Counted from the stretch's first letter, positions 18,194 through 27,019 are shown. The stretch is 44,528 nt of DNA from Bacteroidales bacterium (GCA_021648725.1 JAKISF010000028.1:1-44528), one strand, 5' to 3'. The notes: a model not told the origin generated them from the letters alone. Numbers and translations: made by a program.

Positions 18194-19420
18194 ATGGAAA
18201 TAAGTCAACACATCAAAAATCTTTTAAAGTCTAATGAAAGAGTAATTTTAGCAGGATTCGGAACTTTTATGTCTAAACATATTTCGGCAAAATATGATGC
18301 CGAAACTAAAACGATGAAACCCCCTGTAAAAATTGCCGTTTTTGACGAAAATATTAAAGAAGATGCCGGTTTACTTGCAAAACACATGGCAGAACAAGAG
18401 GGGATTTCATTAGATAATGCAAAAGAGCAAATTCAAGAGTATGTAAAAATGATAAATGCAAAATTATCGTCAAATCAAACAGTTGAATTTAAAGATTTAG
18501 GGAAGTTCAGCAAAAAACCTGACGGGAAATTAGATTTTTCATTTTTATCAGAAGATAACCTTTTATTGGATTCGTTCGGTTTGCCGACAGTTTCATTGGG
18601 AGAAAAAAGTATAAACACATCGGTAACTTCGCCGCCGGTTAGTAAAAAGACGGTTAAAGAAAAAGTCGTTATAAAAGAAAAGCCGGTTAAACAAAAAACA
18701 GTAAAACAAAAAGTTGTTAAAAAACAGACTAAGGTTAAAAGTACAGACGGGAAACCAAAAAAGAAAAGAAAAGGTTTATTAATATTTTTAATTTTTATCG
18801 GTGCTGTTGCATTAATGCTTACGGCAGTTTATTTCTTCAAGCCGGATTTATGGAAAAAAGGTTATAGTTTCTCTACAGAGAAATTAACCGTTGTAAAATC
18901 AAAAATATCAAATTTATTCGGAGGTAATGATAAAGAGAATTATGATATTATTGAACCTGAAGAAAATAATGATGTGATTGACACTTCTGCCGTTATTACA
19001 GAAAACATTAACAACAACGAAGATGGTATTGTTGATGAGGGTGCTGATAGTGAGGAAAATACATCAGAAAACAATGAGGTTGTTGAAGATAATACAGCAA
19101 CAGAAGAAGTTATAGTTAATAATGAAACACAGGAAGAAGCGGTAGTTGAAGAAGTTGTTACAAATACTAATATCTCACCTGCACAAGGCGGGAAGTATTA
19201 TATTATTGTGGGAAGTGTTAAAACCGAAACATCTGCAAAAAAAGAACAAAAACGATTTTCAAATAAAGGGATAAGTACAAGTATTATTCATGTTCCGAGC
19301 AAAGGAAGGTACAGAATTTCTGCCGGTGAGTACAATTCTGTTAAAGAAGCTCAAAATGCTTATGCTGAAATTCAATCAAAGCACGGAAATATTGAGGCTT
19401 GGGTTTGGGAAAAACGATAA
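18194..19420 (+). CDS. HU-like (CCDC81-type) domain and SPOR domain membrane protein
   Basis: A 408-residue protein in four parts. Residues 1-130 form two short HU/IHF-like units: the first includes LAGFGTFMSKHISAKYD, the second EYVKMINAKLSS and VEFKDLGKFSKKPDGK. A lysine-rich linker (about 150-195) leads to one membrane segment (LLIFLIFIGAVALMLTAVYF). An acidic low-complexity region rich in Glu, Asn and Thr spans about 250-325. A C-terminal SPOR domain starts at GGKYYIIVGSVKTETSA. SPOR domains bind denuded peptidoglycan at division sites, so the protein may link the cell wall to a cytoplasmic ligand. In Bacteroidota such HU units are not proven DNA binders. Confidence 0.85.
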   Translation: MEISQHIKNLLKSNERVILAGFGTFMSKHISAKYDAETKTMKPPVKIAVFDENIKEDAGLLAKHMAEQEGISLDNAKEQIQEYVKMINAKLSSNQTVEFKDLGKFSKKPDGKLDFSFLSEDNLLLDSFGLPTVSLGEKSINTSVTSPPVSKKTVKEKVVIKEKPVKQKTVKQKVVKKQTKVKSTDGKPKKKRKGLLIFLIFIGAVALMLTAVYFFKPDLWKKGYSFSTEKLTVVKSKISNLFGGNDKENYDIIEPEENNDVIDTSAVITENINNNEDGIVDEGADSEENTSENNEVVEDNTATEEVIVNNETQEEAVVEEVVTNTNISPAQGGKYYIIVGSVKTETSAKKEQKRFSNKGISTSIIHVPSKGRYRISAGEYNSVKEAQNAYAEIQSKHGNIEAWVWEKR

Positions 19421-19443
19421 TTTTAAACACATATAGAATCTGT

Positions 19444-19474
19444 AAGGTCGAAAATATATTCGGCCTTATTTTTT
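19444..19474 (+). terminator. Rho-independent terminator of the HU-SPOR gene
   Basis: A perfect nine-pair stem, AAGGTCGAA and TTCGGCCTT (one G-U pair), with a six-base loop, followed by TATTTTTT. It overlaps the end of the convergent prmA gene. Confidence 0.8.
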
Positions 19475-20311
19475 GAATTTTACAACAGCCCAGCCGTCTT
19501 TTTCTATTGCATAAACAAATGTTAAACCTTGTTTTTTTCCGGCATTTTTAACTTCTCTAAATTCTTTATAATAAAAACCGCTTGTAAGCAAAACACCTTC
19601 TAAATTAAGAGCCTTTGCCAGTTTGGGCATATCGGCAATTACGATGTTTTTCCAAATATTTTCATAAATAATGTCAAAGGTTTCGTCTTTAATAATTGAC
19701 ATATCTCCGAGTGCAACTTCAATATCGGGTGTATTATTTATAACGATGTTTTCTCTTGTGTTTATAATTGCTTTAGGGTCATTGTCAACTGCATAGGTAT
19801 ATGCCGAATTTTGCATTTTACTTAAAACTGCTAAAATCCCGGTGCCGGTTCCCATGTCCAAAACTGTTTTGTTTTTTGTGTCGAGTTTCATTATTTCTTC
19901 AATCAGCATATAAGTAGTACCGTGATACCCTGTTCCGAAGGCGGTTTTAGGGTCAATAATAATTTCTTTTTTTGCATCGGGAAAATTAGGGTGAAAAGAT
20001 GCCCTTATAACTAAATCATTGCCGAAAACAATAGGTTCAAAGTAATTTTCTGTCCATGTTTCATTCCAATTTTCGTCTTTAATAACTTTATGCGAAGTTG
20101 CCAGTTTGAATTCTGAAAAGTTATTTTCAAGCCCTTGCAAAACTTGCTCGTTAAAAGCAGACTTTATGATATAAGCATTAATCCCCTTGTCCGTTTCCAT
20201 AAAACTTTCAAAGCCGAGTTCGATAAGATGTGCAGTTAAAACATCTGCGTGTTTTTGCAAATTAGGGTTTATTTCGCAAATTAGTTCTGTATAATCAAGT
20301 TCGTTATTCAT
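19466..20311 (-). CDS. prmA: Ribosomal protein L11 methyltransferase
   Basis: A 281-residue protein of PrmA type. The SAM-binding motif TVLDMGTGTGILAVLSKM is in the middle, followed by VDNDPKAI. The preceding IIDPKTAFGTGYHGTT is the PrmA family hallmark, and YENIWKNIV replaces the more usual N-I-L-A-N motif. It trimethylates L11 of the large ribosomal subunit. The N-terminal 100 residues correspond to the substrate-binding domain. Confidence 0.88.
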   Translation of the reverse strand: MNNELDYTELICEINPNLQKHADVLTAHLIELGFESFMETDKGINAYIIKSAFNEQVLQGLENNFSEFKLATSHKVIKDENWNETWTENYFEPIVFGNDLVIRASFHPNFPDAKKEIIIDPKTAFGTGYHGTTYMLIEEIMKLDTKNKTVLDMGTGTGILAVLSKMQNSAYTYAVDNDPKAIINTRENIVINNTPDIEVALGDMSIIKDETFDIIYENIWKNIVIADMPKLAKALNLEGVLLTSGFYYKEFREVKNAGKKQGLTFVYAIEKDGWAVVKFKK

Positions 20312-20387
20312 TATTCTTCACCTTACTTCTATTGGCAATAATTCGTTTTGATGCTCTCCTTTATGATATAATTATGTGAATGATTGT

Positions 20388-21377
20388 TTAAAACTTCCTA
20401 AACCCGATAATTTCCCTTACTTCTTTAACCGTTTTTGATGCACTTTCAATTGCTTTTTCTGCTCCTTGTTTTGCAACTTTTCTCAAATATTCGGAATCAT
20501 TTTTAATATCAATAATTTTTTCTCTTATGGGCATAACAAATTTAATAATATCTTCTGCAAGTTGTTTTTTCATATCTCCGTACCGAATTTTACAACTTGC
20601 ATATTTTTCTTTGAAGAATTCTGTCGTATCATCTGTTGAAACTAAACTCATTAAAGTAAATAAGTTCTGTATCGGCTCTGTAATCGAAGAGTTCGGTTTT
20701 GTCGGTCCGCTGTCGGTAACGGCTCGCATCACTTTTCTTTGAATAACTTTGTCGTCATCAATTAAATAAATTCCGTTGCCTGCTGTTTTACCCATTTTTC
20801 CGGTTCCGTCCAATCCGGGAACTTTTACCAAATCTTCTCCGAAATTGTAGGGTTGCGGTTCAGGAAAATAATCAACTTTATACATGTGGTTGAAACGTTT
20901 TGCAAACTTTTTTGCCATTTCCAAGTTTTGCTCTTGGTCTTTTCCTACAGGGACTTTATGTGATTTGTGAATTAATATATCGGCAGCCATTAATACGGGA
21001 TAAGTCAACAAACCGGCATTTACGTTGTTGGGCTGTGTTCTTATTTTGTCTTTAAAAGAAGTTGTTCTCTCAAGTTCACCTACATAAGCATTCATGTTTA
21101 ATAAGAGATACAGTTCAGTTATTTCTCGAACATCACTTTGAACATATATTGCAGATTTATCGGGATTTAATCCGGTTGCCAAATATTCTGCTAAAACAGA
21201 TTTTACGCTGTTATGAAGATTTTCCGGTGTAGGATAAGTTGTCAGAGAATGGTAATCGGCAATAAAAAAATAACAATTATTCTCATCCTGCATTTTTATA
21301 AAGTTTTTTACCGCCCCGAAATAATTTCCGAGATGTAAATTCCCTGTTGATCTAATTCCGCTTAATACTGTATCCAT
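20388..21377 (-). CDS. trpS: Tryptophanyl-tRNA synthetase
   Basis: A 329-residue class I aminoacyl-tRNA synthetase. It starts MDTVLSGIRSTGNLHLGNYF with the HIGH motif as HLGN. The second nucleotide motif is KMGKTAGNG (KMSKS variant), preceded by LVKVPGLDGTGKM. VGKDQEQNLEMAKKFAKRFN and MAADILIHKSHKVPVG are typical TrpRS. It charges tRNA-Trp in the cytoplasm. No T-box or leader is evident in the 212 bases upstream. Confidence 0.92.
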   Translation of the reverse strand: MDTVLSGIRSTGNLHLGNYFGAVKNFIKMQDENNCYFFIADYHSLTTYPTPENLHNSVKSVLAEYLATGLNPDKSAIYVQSDVREITELYLLLNMNAYVGELERTTSFKDKIRTQPNNVNAGLLTYPVLMAADILIHKSHKVPVGKDQEQNLEMAKKFAKRFNHMYKVDYFPEPQPYNFGEDLVKVPGLDGTGKMGKTAGNGIYLIDDDKVIQRKVMRAVTDSGPTKPNSSITEPIQNLFTLMSLVSTDDTTEFFKEKYASCKIRYGDMKKQLAEDIIKFVMPIREKIIDIKNDSEYLRKVAKQGAEKAIESASKTVKEVREIIGFRKF

Positions 21378-21589
21378 AAAGTTGTCTGTTATTTAGTTAT
21401 TTAGTCCTTTATTATGATTTGCAAAATTAGTAAAATTAATATAAGACGAAAAGAGAAATGTAAAAGTTAAAAAGTTATTACAGAATATTTATATTCCTAA
21501 ATCAGATTTTTAAACTTTCCCCTTTTAAGTTTTAACACTTTCAAGAAATCTTTATAACTTTACAACCTTTGAACTTTTAATTTAATAAA

Positions 21590-22294
21590 ATGAAATACAA
21601 GCGGATATTATTAAAGCTAAGCGGACAATCGCTTGCCGGAAAAAAAGGAACCGGAATTGATACTGATATTTTAAACTCTTATGTAAAGCAAATAAAAGAC
21701 GTTGCACAACAAGGTGTTGAAATCGGCATTGTTATCGGCGGCGGAAATATTTTCAGAGGTTTGGGCGGTGTTGAATTGGGTTTCGACCGAGTAAAGGGCG
21801 ATTATATGGGAATGTTGGCAACCATTATCAACGGTTTAGCTTTGGAATCAGCATTTGAAGCAATAGGGCAGGATGTAAAACTGTTTACTGCATTCAATAC
21901 AGGTCCTGCCGGCGAACGCTATTCCAAAACCAAAGTTATTGAAGCTTTTAAACAAAGCAAAGTCGCATTGTTGACCGGAGGAACCGGTAATCCGTATTTT
22001 TCGACCGATTCGGGTGCTGCATTGCGAGCATTGGAGATTGAAGCTGATGCATTATTGAAAGGAACACGTGTTGACGGTGTTTATTCCGCTGATCCCGAAA
22101 AAGATTCGGAAGCAATAAAATTCACAACAATAACATTTGATGAGGTTATTGAAAAAGAATTAAAAATAATGGACTTAACTGCATTTACAATGTGCCAACA
22201 AAACAATATGCCTATTTATGTTTTTGATATGGATACTGAAGGTAATTTAAAAAAGGTTATTGACGGAAAAGAAATCGGAACTATAATTAAATAG
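21590..22294 (+). CDS. pyrH: UMP kinase
   Basis: A 234-residue amino-acid-kinase fold protein. It starts KRILLKLSGQSLAGKKGTG, followed by IGIVIGGGNIFRG, GDYMGMLATIINGLALE and LTGGTGNPYFSTDSGAALRA. It phosphorylates UMP to UDP. The last codons read AAA TAG: the final G of the stop comes from a mobile element inserted at that point, and the uninterrupted sequence would have read TAA. In many bacteria frr follows pyrH, but not here. Confidence 0.93.
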   Translation: MKYKRILLKLSGQSLAGKKGTGIDTDILNSYVKQIKDVAQQGVEIGIVIGGGNIFRGLGGVELGFDRVKGDYMGMLATIINGLALESAFEAIGQDVKLFTAFNTGPAGERYSKTKVIEAFKQSKVALLTGGTGNPYFSTDSGAALRALEIEADALLKGTRVDGVYSADPEKDSEAIKFTTITFDEVIEKELKIMDLTAFTMCQQNNMPIYVFDMDTEGNLKKVIDGKEIGTIIK

Positions 22295-22460
22295 GGCTTG
22301 CTGAAAAGCTCAGATGTGCAACTGAGCAGCAAAAAATTGGTAGTTTTATTAAAATAAGTGCAAGGGTTTCAAGATGTTTCATTCAGAAACCGTACACTTT
22401 ACCAAAAAATACAAGTGTAAAGTGTTGAATTGCAGCAGATTTAGCGTTTTCAGCAAGCCC
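22294..22460. mobile_element. MITE-like element with perfect inverted ends and internal hairpins
   Basis: GGGCTTGCTGAAAA (22294-22307) and TTTTCAGCAAGCCC (22447-22460) are perfect inverted ends, extended to 16 bases by flanking TA. TAAATA lies directly on both sides (22288-22293 and 22461-22466), a likely six-base target duplication. Inside are three perfect hairpins: GCTCAG/CTGAGC (22308-22327), GGTTTC/GAAACC (22365-22391) and ACACTTTAC/GTAAAGTGT (22394-22425). No open frame of a transposase fits, so it must be moved in trans. A match to its end is found at 112-121. Confidence 0.75.
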
Positions 22461-22554
22461 TAAATAAAGGTGCCAAGTTGTTAATAACAAGAACTCGATA
22501 TAATGATTTATAAAGAAATTGAAGCCGCAACCGAAAGCAAGATTAATTCTCTTT

Positions 22555-23727
22555 TTAATGCTTAAATTCAGCCCAAAAAGATTTATCAAAATCTAAATCT
22601 TCGTAGTAAACTCGCGAATCTAAAATATGAGGTTTAAGTGTTATAACTTTTATAACATTAAAGGAAGATTCGGTGCTGACTATTTGAGATTCTTCTTTAT
22701 TTTTATAATTATAATTAATCTTATAGTTTATTTTGTCAAGAATATATTTCTCGTTCTCTTTTTTGTAAGTTACTTCATAATTGTAAAAAGCATTTTTTAA
22801 CTTATTCCTTTCCGGCTTAACATATAAATTTCTTGCAAATTTTGATTGTGCACTACATTTTACCGTAGTTTTATTATACAAAATTGCATAATCATCTTTT
22901 TTAACAAATATTTCGCCTGAATAAAAATTTACATTAAAATCACCGCTTAATAAAAAACTCGGTTTATTACAACTGTAAGAAAGCACCCAAACAGAATCTT
23001 CCTTATATAAAATTTCATCTTTAATAACAACCTCAAAATCGTAAAGCCGATTTTTGTTCAAGATATTGTTAGAATGTCTTGCAATATCAAATTCTAAAAG
23101 ATTATCAACATTTGTATTGCCTTCGTTTATATACCTGACATCAAAATTTCTCCTTGACTGTAAAAACCTGTAATTTATATCCTTAAATGTTTTATAAATT
23201 GAAGTTTTAAAATAACCTCTGCTGTCCGACATCAAAACAATTGCCTCTCTCTTCAAAAGTTTTTCATCTCTTCTGATGTCTTTATTCAAATAATAAAATT
23301 CATAATTGTAAGGTTTGTCTATATAGTTGTCTTTTATAAAATCAACAGATTTTTTTAAAATAGTATAAGGATATAAAGATTTTTGCTCAACAACAACCTC
23401 GTCAATTTGAACATTTACAGGTTCTAATTTGATAAACAAATTATTATTTCCGTATATATCTATTATATCTATTTCTTTCTCTTTAAACCCTACACACGAA
23501 ACTACAAGTTTTCCGTTAATGTATTCTTCCGGAATATTAAGCATAAAAACCCCTTCAAAATCAGTTACCATACCAATTGTTGTTCCTTCTATTGCAACAC
23601 TTGCAAATGGAATTGATTTTTCATTATCATTTCTGATTACTTTACCTGCTATATTTTGTGAACTCAGGCTAAAACCGATAAAAATAAAAAATAAAACAGT
23701 AAAAATTTGTATTTTAGTCATTCTCAT
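22555..23727 (-). CDS. Outer-membrane-associated protein with carboxypeptidase-like regulatory domain
   Basis: A 390-residue exported protein. The signal peptide is at residues 1-23 (VLFFIFIGFSLSSQ). Residues 24-105 form a CarbopepD_reg beta-sandwich: NIAGKVIRNDNEKSIPFASV, then GMVTDFEGVFMLNIPEEY and LVVSCVGFKEKEI. The rest is mainly beta and resembles the DUF5686-type proteins of this phylum without a beta-barrel of TonB receptor size. The N-terminal part usually docks to envelope proteins. The function is unknown. It is divergent from the OmpA gene, with a 91-base spacer holding a TACTTTCG (minus strand) that is near a -7 box. Confidence 0.65.
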   Translation of the reverse strand: MRMTKIQIFTVLFFIFIGFSLSSQNIAGKVIRNDNEKSIPFASVAIEGTTIGMVTDFEGVFMLNIPEEYINGKLVVSCVGFKEKEIDIIDIYGNNNLFIKLEPVNVQIDEVVVEQKSLYPYTILKKSVDFIKDNYIDKPYNYEFYYLNKDIRRDEKLLKREAIVLMSDSRGYFKTSIYKTFKDINYRFLQSRRNFDVRYINEGNTNVDNLLEFDIARHSNNILNKNRLYDFEVVIKDEILYKEDSVWVLSYSCNKPSFLLSGDFNVNFYSGEIFVKKDDYAILYNKTTVKCSAQSKFARNLYVKPERNKLKNAFYNYEVTYKKENEKYILDKINYKINYNYKNKEESQIVSTESSFNVIKVITLKPHILDSRVYYEDLDFDKSFWAEFKH

Positions 23728-23818
23728 AATATTTATCTTTTTACATTTGCGAAAGTAATATTTTTTTACGGCTAAATCAGTTAAAAAAACAAAAGTAAAT
23801 CAAAAAAATTATTTAAAC

Positions 23819-24754
23819 ATGCAAAAAATAGTTATTTCAAGCATCGCACTGTTATTATTGCTGTCATCATGCCTTGTAACAAAAAAGAAGTATGATGAAC
23901 TTAATACAATAAAACAAAAATCAATAGATTCAATAGACTTAATTCTTGATAAAACACGACTTGAATATAAACAACAAAGATATGCTTTTGCTGATGATGC
24001 AAAAATGAAAGACTCAATGTTGGATTCGTTAGATGTTATTGTTAAAAGATTGGCAAACGATACTTCAAGTCTAAGTTCGTCATTAAATGAAGCAATAAGA
24101 GAATATGAAATCGAACGAAATAAATTAATGGAAATTGAAAACCGTCTTAATAAAAAAAGTAATTTAATTGAAGGATTAAGCAAAGATCAAGAGCAAAAAG
24201 AACGAGAAATTGACTCTTTGCGAAATTCCTTATTAGAAAAACAAAAGCGTTTAGCCCAATTAGAAAGTATGATTGATAAAAATAAGGAAGAAGTTAATAA
24301 ACTAAAAAAAATAATTAACGATGCTTTGAAAAGTTTTGACAATTCGGAGTTAAACGTTTACCTGAAAGACGGGAAGGTATATGTTGCAATGGAAGAAAAA
24401 CTGCTGTTTAAAACCGGAAGTTCAAAAATAGACAAGAGAGGCGAAGAAGCAATTATTAAGCTCGGAAAAGTTTTAGAGAAAAACACCGATACTGAGATAC
24501 TTATTGAAGGGCATACTGATAATGTAGGACCTGATAAATACAACTGGAAATTAAGTACCGAACGAGCATTATCAGTAGTAAATATTTTATCTGAAAAAAC
24601 AAGCATTAAAGCCGACAGAATAACTGCATCAGGCAGAGGAATGCACAAGCCCGTTGCAGATAATGAAACTGATACCGGAAAACAAAAAAACCGGCGTATT
24701 GAAATAATCCTTGCTCCTAAATTGGACTCTTTGTATGAAATGATGAATGAGTAA
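23819..24754 (+). CDS. OmpA-family peptidoglycan-associated lipoprotein
   Basis: A 311-residue lipoprotein. The lipobox is LLSSC (Cys at residue 19). Residues about 25-175 are a long coiled coil (heptads in EIERNKLMEIENRLNKKSNL and KQKRLAQLESMIDKNKEEV). The C-terminal OmpA domain starts with VYVAMEEKLLFKTGSSKID and contains TEILIEGHTDNVGPDKYNW, then LSTERALSVV and NRRIEIIL. It would tether the outer membrane to peptidoglycan. TACATTTG at 23742-23749 is a possible -7 element about 70 bases upstream of the ATG. Confidence 0.88.
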   Translation: MQKIVISSIALLLLLSSCLVTKKKYDELNTIKQKSIDSIDLILDKTRLEYKQQRYAFADDAKMKDSMLDSLDVIVKRLANDTSSLSSSLNEAIREYEIERNKLMEIENRLNKKSNLIEGLSKDQEQKEREIDSLRNSLLEKQKRLAQLESMIDKNKEEVNKLKKIINDALKSFDNSELNVYLKDGKVYVAMEEKLLFKTGSSKIDKRGEEAIIKLGKVLEKNTDTEILIEGHTDNVGPDKYNWKLSTERALSVVNILSEKTSIKADRITASGRGMHKPVADNETDTGKQKNRRIEIILAPKLDSLYEMMNE

Positions 24755-24760
24755 GAAACA

Positions 24761-24831
24761 AATGAGGCTGCCTAAAAAGACTAAGACCTTTGCCGTCTGT
24801 GCGAGAAATTGAACTTTTAGACAGCCTCATT
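24761..24831. repeat. Short inverted-repeat element after the OmpA gene
   Basis: AATGAGGCTGCCTAAAA at 24761-24777 and its near-complement TTTTAGACAGCCTCATT at 24815-24831 (one mismatch) bracket 37 bases. The ends resemble terminal repeats of insertion elements of the kind GAGGCTGTCTAAAAG. The whole is 71 bases, too small for a gene, and may also end transcription of the OmpA gene seven bases upstream. It does not match the element at 22294-22460. Confidence 0.6.
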
Positions 24832-24870
24832 ACTGAAAGTTTTGTTAAACCTTATTTTACAAAATAACAA

Positions 24871-25311
24871 CTATTGTATCTTTACTCTTAAATCATCATC
24901 AGACATATTATTTAGGTTTGTTTCTACAAGCGTCATTTTGTCAAGTAAAATGTTGGAAATTTCTTTTAACTGAACAACCATAATGTTCATTTCCTTTTGT
25001 TTTCGAGCCTTAGCTTTTGCTGAATTGAAAAATAATCCGACTTTGTCAGGAGACAAATATTTTTGATAAATTTGTATATACAATTTATGTAAATTTTCAT
25101 GTATAGGCTCAATTTCACGAAATTCAGGCATAAAACTTAAAAAATGCCCTGTGCTGTAATACCATTTCCCGAAAGTGCAATCAGTATATAACTGCGGTAA
25201 TTTTTCTGCCCCCGATTCAATACCCATTGCTAATGCTTGTGCATAAGCATGCCACTTAACATGTGCTGTGCGTGCGTCAGTTAACGCATCTAAAAAATCT
25301 TTTTTAGTCAT
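24871..25311 (-). CDS. Stand-alone CZB (chemoreceptor zinc-binding) domain protein
   Basis: A 146-residue cytoplasmic protein with the CZB pattern. The His-x2-Trp at residues 17-20 (HVKW), Cys at 45 in CTFGKWYY, and His at 71 and 75 (HENLH) give the His-Cys-His-His zinc site. CZB domains bind zinc tightly and sense oxidants such as HOCl through the Cys, usually at the end of a chemoreceptor or diguanylate cyclase. Here there is no signalling domain attached, only a helical tail (MNIMVVQLKEISNILLDKM). The gene stands alone with a 503-base non-coding region upstream. Confidence 0.8.
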   Translation of the reverse strand: MTKKDFLDALTDARTAHVKWHAYAQALAMGIESGAEKLPQLYTDCTFGKWYYSTGHFLSFMPEFREIEPIHENLHKLYIQIYQKYLSPDKVGLFFNSAKAKARKQKEMNIMVVQLKEISNILLDKMTLVETNLNNMSDDDLRVKIQ

Positions 25312-25814
25312 TTGTTTAATTAATTTAAGATTAGAGATTAAATATTTTCATTTTTTTGTGTATTTCACAAGTATAACCGTGACACATCTCAACCTATTGG
25401 TTGATTTATATCATGTTTAATGAGTGTTTTACAAATGTAACTAAAGAATTATAATCTTCAGAATGTTCTAAAACACCTGAAAAAAGGAGTGTTCTCTAAA
25501 AAGCATACTATGTTATAATCATTCTTTTAAAAACAATTAAAAAAATGCAGATAAGATATAAAAATATTATTGTTAAGGAAGTTTGTTATGAGGTTTGAAA
25601 ATACAATAAAATATGACATTTTATTATATTAAGCATGGCACCGCTATGGTTAATGTGAAAAATGTAACGAAGTATTTATATTTTGAAGTAGTTTCATACC
25701 GTAATAGAATTTCTAATGCATATTCTGGGTTAAAAGTAAAGCCAAGTTTTATTCCCAATAAAAAAAGCGATTTGAAAATTTACAAACCGCTTTTAAGAAA
25801 AACAATATTATATG
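25312..25814. other. Long intergenic region between CZB and lipoprotein genes
   Basis: No supportable gene. A 75-codon plus-strand frame (25613-25837) overlaps the end of the lipoprotein gene and its terminator, so I reject it. Noted structure: TCAACC-TATT-GGTTGA, a perfect six-pair inverted repeat at 25389-25404, which could be an operator for the CZB gene about 80 bases downstream. The terminator at 25763-25794 belongs to the lipoprotein gene. The rest is AT-rich with no clear consensus promoter. Confidence 0.5.
25763..25794 (-). terminator. Rho-independent terminator of the lipoprotein gene
   Basis: Read on the minus strand: AAAAGCGGTTTG, an eight-base loop, then CAAATCGCTTTT and more T residues. 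The arms pair over 11 of 12 positions. It lies 20 bases past the stop codon of the lipoprotein gene. Confidence 0.75.
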
Positions 25815-26909
25815 TTATGAAGCACTATCATCTTTAAATTGAATTACTAAATTCGAAACTAATACAGGGTTATAAGGTGTTAAGTTTTGCATTGATGCTT
25901 CGGCTGCATCATAAGCTGTTGAAGGCGAGGTTCCTGCCGCAACAAATCCGCTTGCGTTAAAATAACCCGGTGCTTGTGTGTTGAAAATATAGTCTGAAAT
26001 TTCAGCATCGGTATATCCTGCTCCCATTAATTCATTGTAGAACACATTATATATTGAATAGGTTTCAAGTAATACTGTTCTTGAAGTTTCGTCAAGATTG
26101 CTTGGCGGCAATCCAACTTCTGCAACAGCTCTGTCATTACTTTCGTCACCGGCAGCAGCAAAAGCCCAGTTGAAACCTACTGTATTTTCATCAAAGAAGC
26201 TTGCATTAGGGTGGTTTGAGTTTCCGAATACATCAACAATATCACCTTTTTTACCTACAAACATTTTCATTGTTTCCATTGCATACTTATTGTCACCAAT
26301 TGTATCTGCCGGCAATACTAAACCTGTAATATAAACTTTCATTTCAGCATCATAATCAGAAGATGCTTCGCTGTAATCTACTCTGTACATTGTATTTGCA
26401 TCATTCCAAGTGTCAGGCGAGTTTCTGTCTAAATCATAAGGATTTATTATTGAAACACCTTTAACCGGGCTGTTATTCCAAAAAACTTGCATACCTGTAC
26501 CTCCGTCTTCATCTGTCAAGGTTAATTGATATTCCCAAACTTGTCCTTCAAATTCAGAATTTTCAATTATTACAACGCTTTTTGTTCTTCCGTCATCATC
26601 ACTTTGAAAAGAGAAAGACATTGCTTGATCTAAATCATATTCTCTTATTGCAGACATTATTGCCTGAACAATATCAGCAGCACCCTCTCCTACTGCAATA
26701 AACGTTGTTAAATTTCCGTAAATATCACTTCCGTTAAGAATACCGTTTTTATCTGATTTTACAGTACTGTTACTGATGGAACCGGGGACATCTACTTTAA
26801 ATTTTGCAGGAATAATATCTGCTGCGATTTCATTTTTATCTTTACAACTTGTAAATAAAACAGCTGTTGCAAAAATTACCATAAGAATTAAACTAATCTT
26901 TTTCATCAT
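25815..26909 (-). CDS. Lipoprotein of unknown function
   Basis: A 364-residue protein with a lipoprotein signal (LILMVIFATAVLFTSC, Cys at 22), followed by acidic, Asn/Asp-rich sequence with alternating beta patterns. No domain is recognised. The middle has a run of YDAEMKVYITGLVLPADTIGDN, and the C-terminus is Ala-rich. It stands as a single gene with its own terminator, close to the hydrogenase-maturation operon on the same strand but separated from hydE's end by 110 bases; hydE is upstream, so read-through is possible. Probably surface or periplasmic. Confidence 0.7.
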   Translation of the reverse strand: MMKKISLILMVIFATAVLFTSCKDKNEIAADIIPAKFKVDVPGSISNSTVKSDKNGILNGSDIYGNLTTFIAVGEGAADIVQAIMSAIREYDLDQAMSFSFQSDDDGRTKSVVIIENSEFEGQVWEYQLTLTDEDGGTGMQVFWNNSPVKGVSIINPYDLDRNSPDTWNDANTMYRVDYSEASSDYDAEMKVYITGLVLPADTIGDNKYAMETMKMFVGKKGDIVDVFGNSNHPNASFFDENTVGFNWAFAAAGDESNDRAVAEVGLPPSNLDETSRTVLLETYSIYNVFYNELMGAGYTDAEISDYIFNTQAPGYFNASGFVAAGTSPSTAYDAAEASMQNLTPYNPVLVSNLVIQFKDDSAS

Positions 26910-27019
26910 TTTTAATTTAAGTTAATATATAATTTTAATTAGTTGTTGCGATTTTAAATTCGCTTTCGGTAGTAATACACACTAAATAATTTTTACCCTG
27001 AAAAAAAAGATAATTATTT

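Noticed and set aside
22503-22565. 20-codon plus-strand ORF after the pyrH element
   Set aside because: Too short and without similarity to frr or any other expected downstream gene.
22383-22589. Minus-strand frame across the right part of the pyrH element
   Set aside because: It is made of the inverted end and hairpins of the element plus spacer, and overlaps the end of the real gene at 22555. It is not a transposase.
25613-25837. 75-codon plus-strand frame in the intergenic region
   Set aside because: It overlaps the terminator and the end of the lipoprotein gene, has no recognisable family and a composition like random AT-rich DNA.
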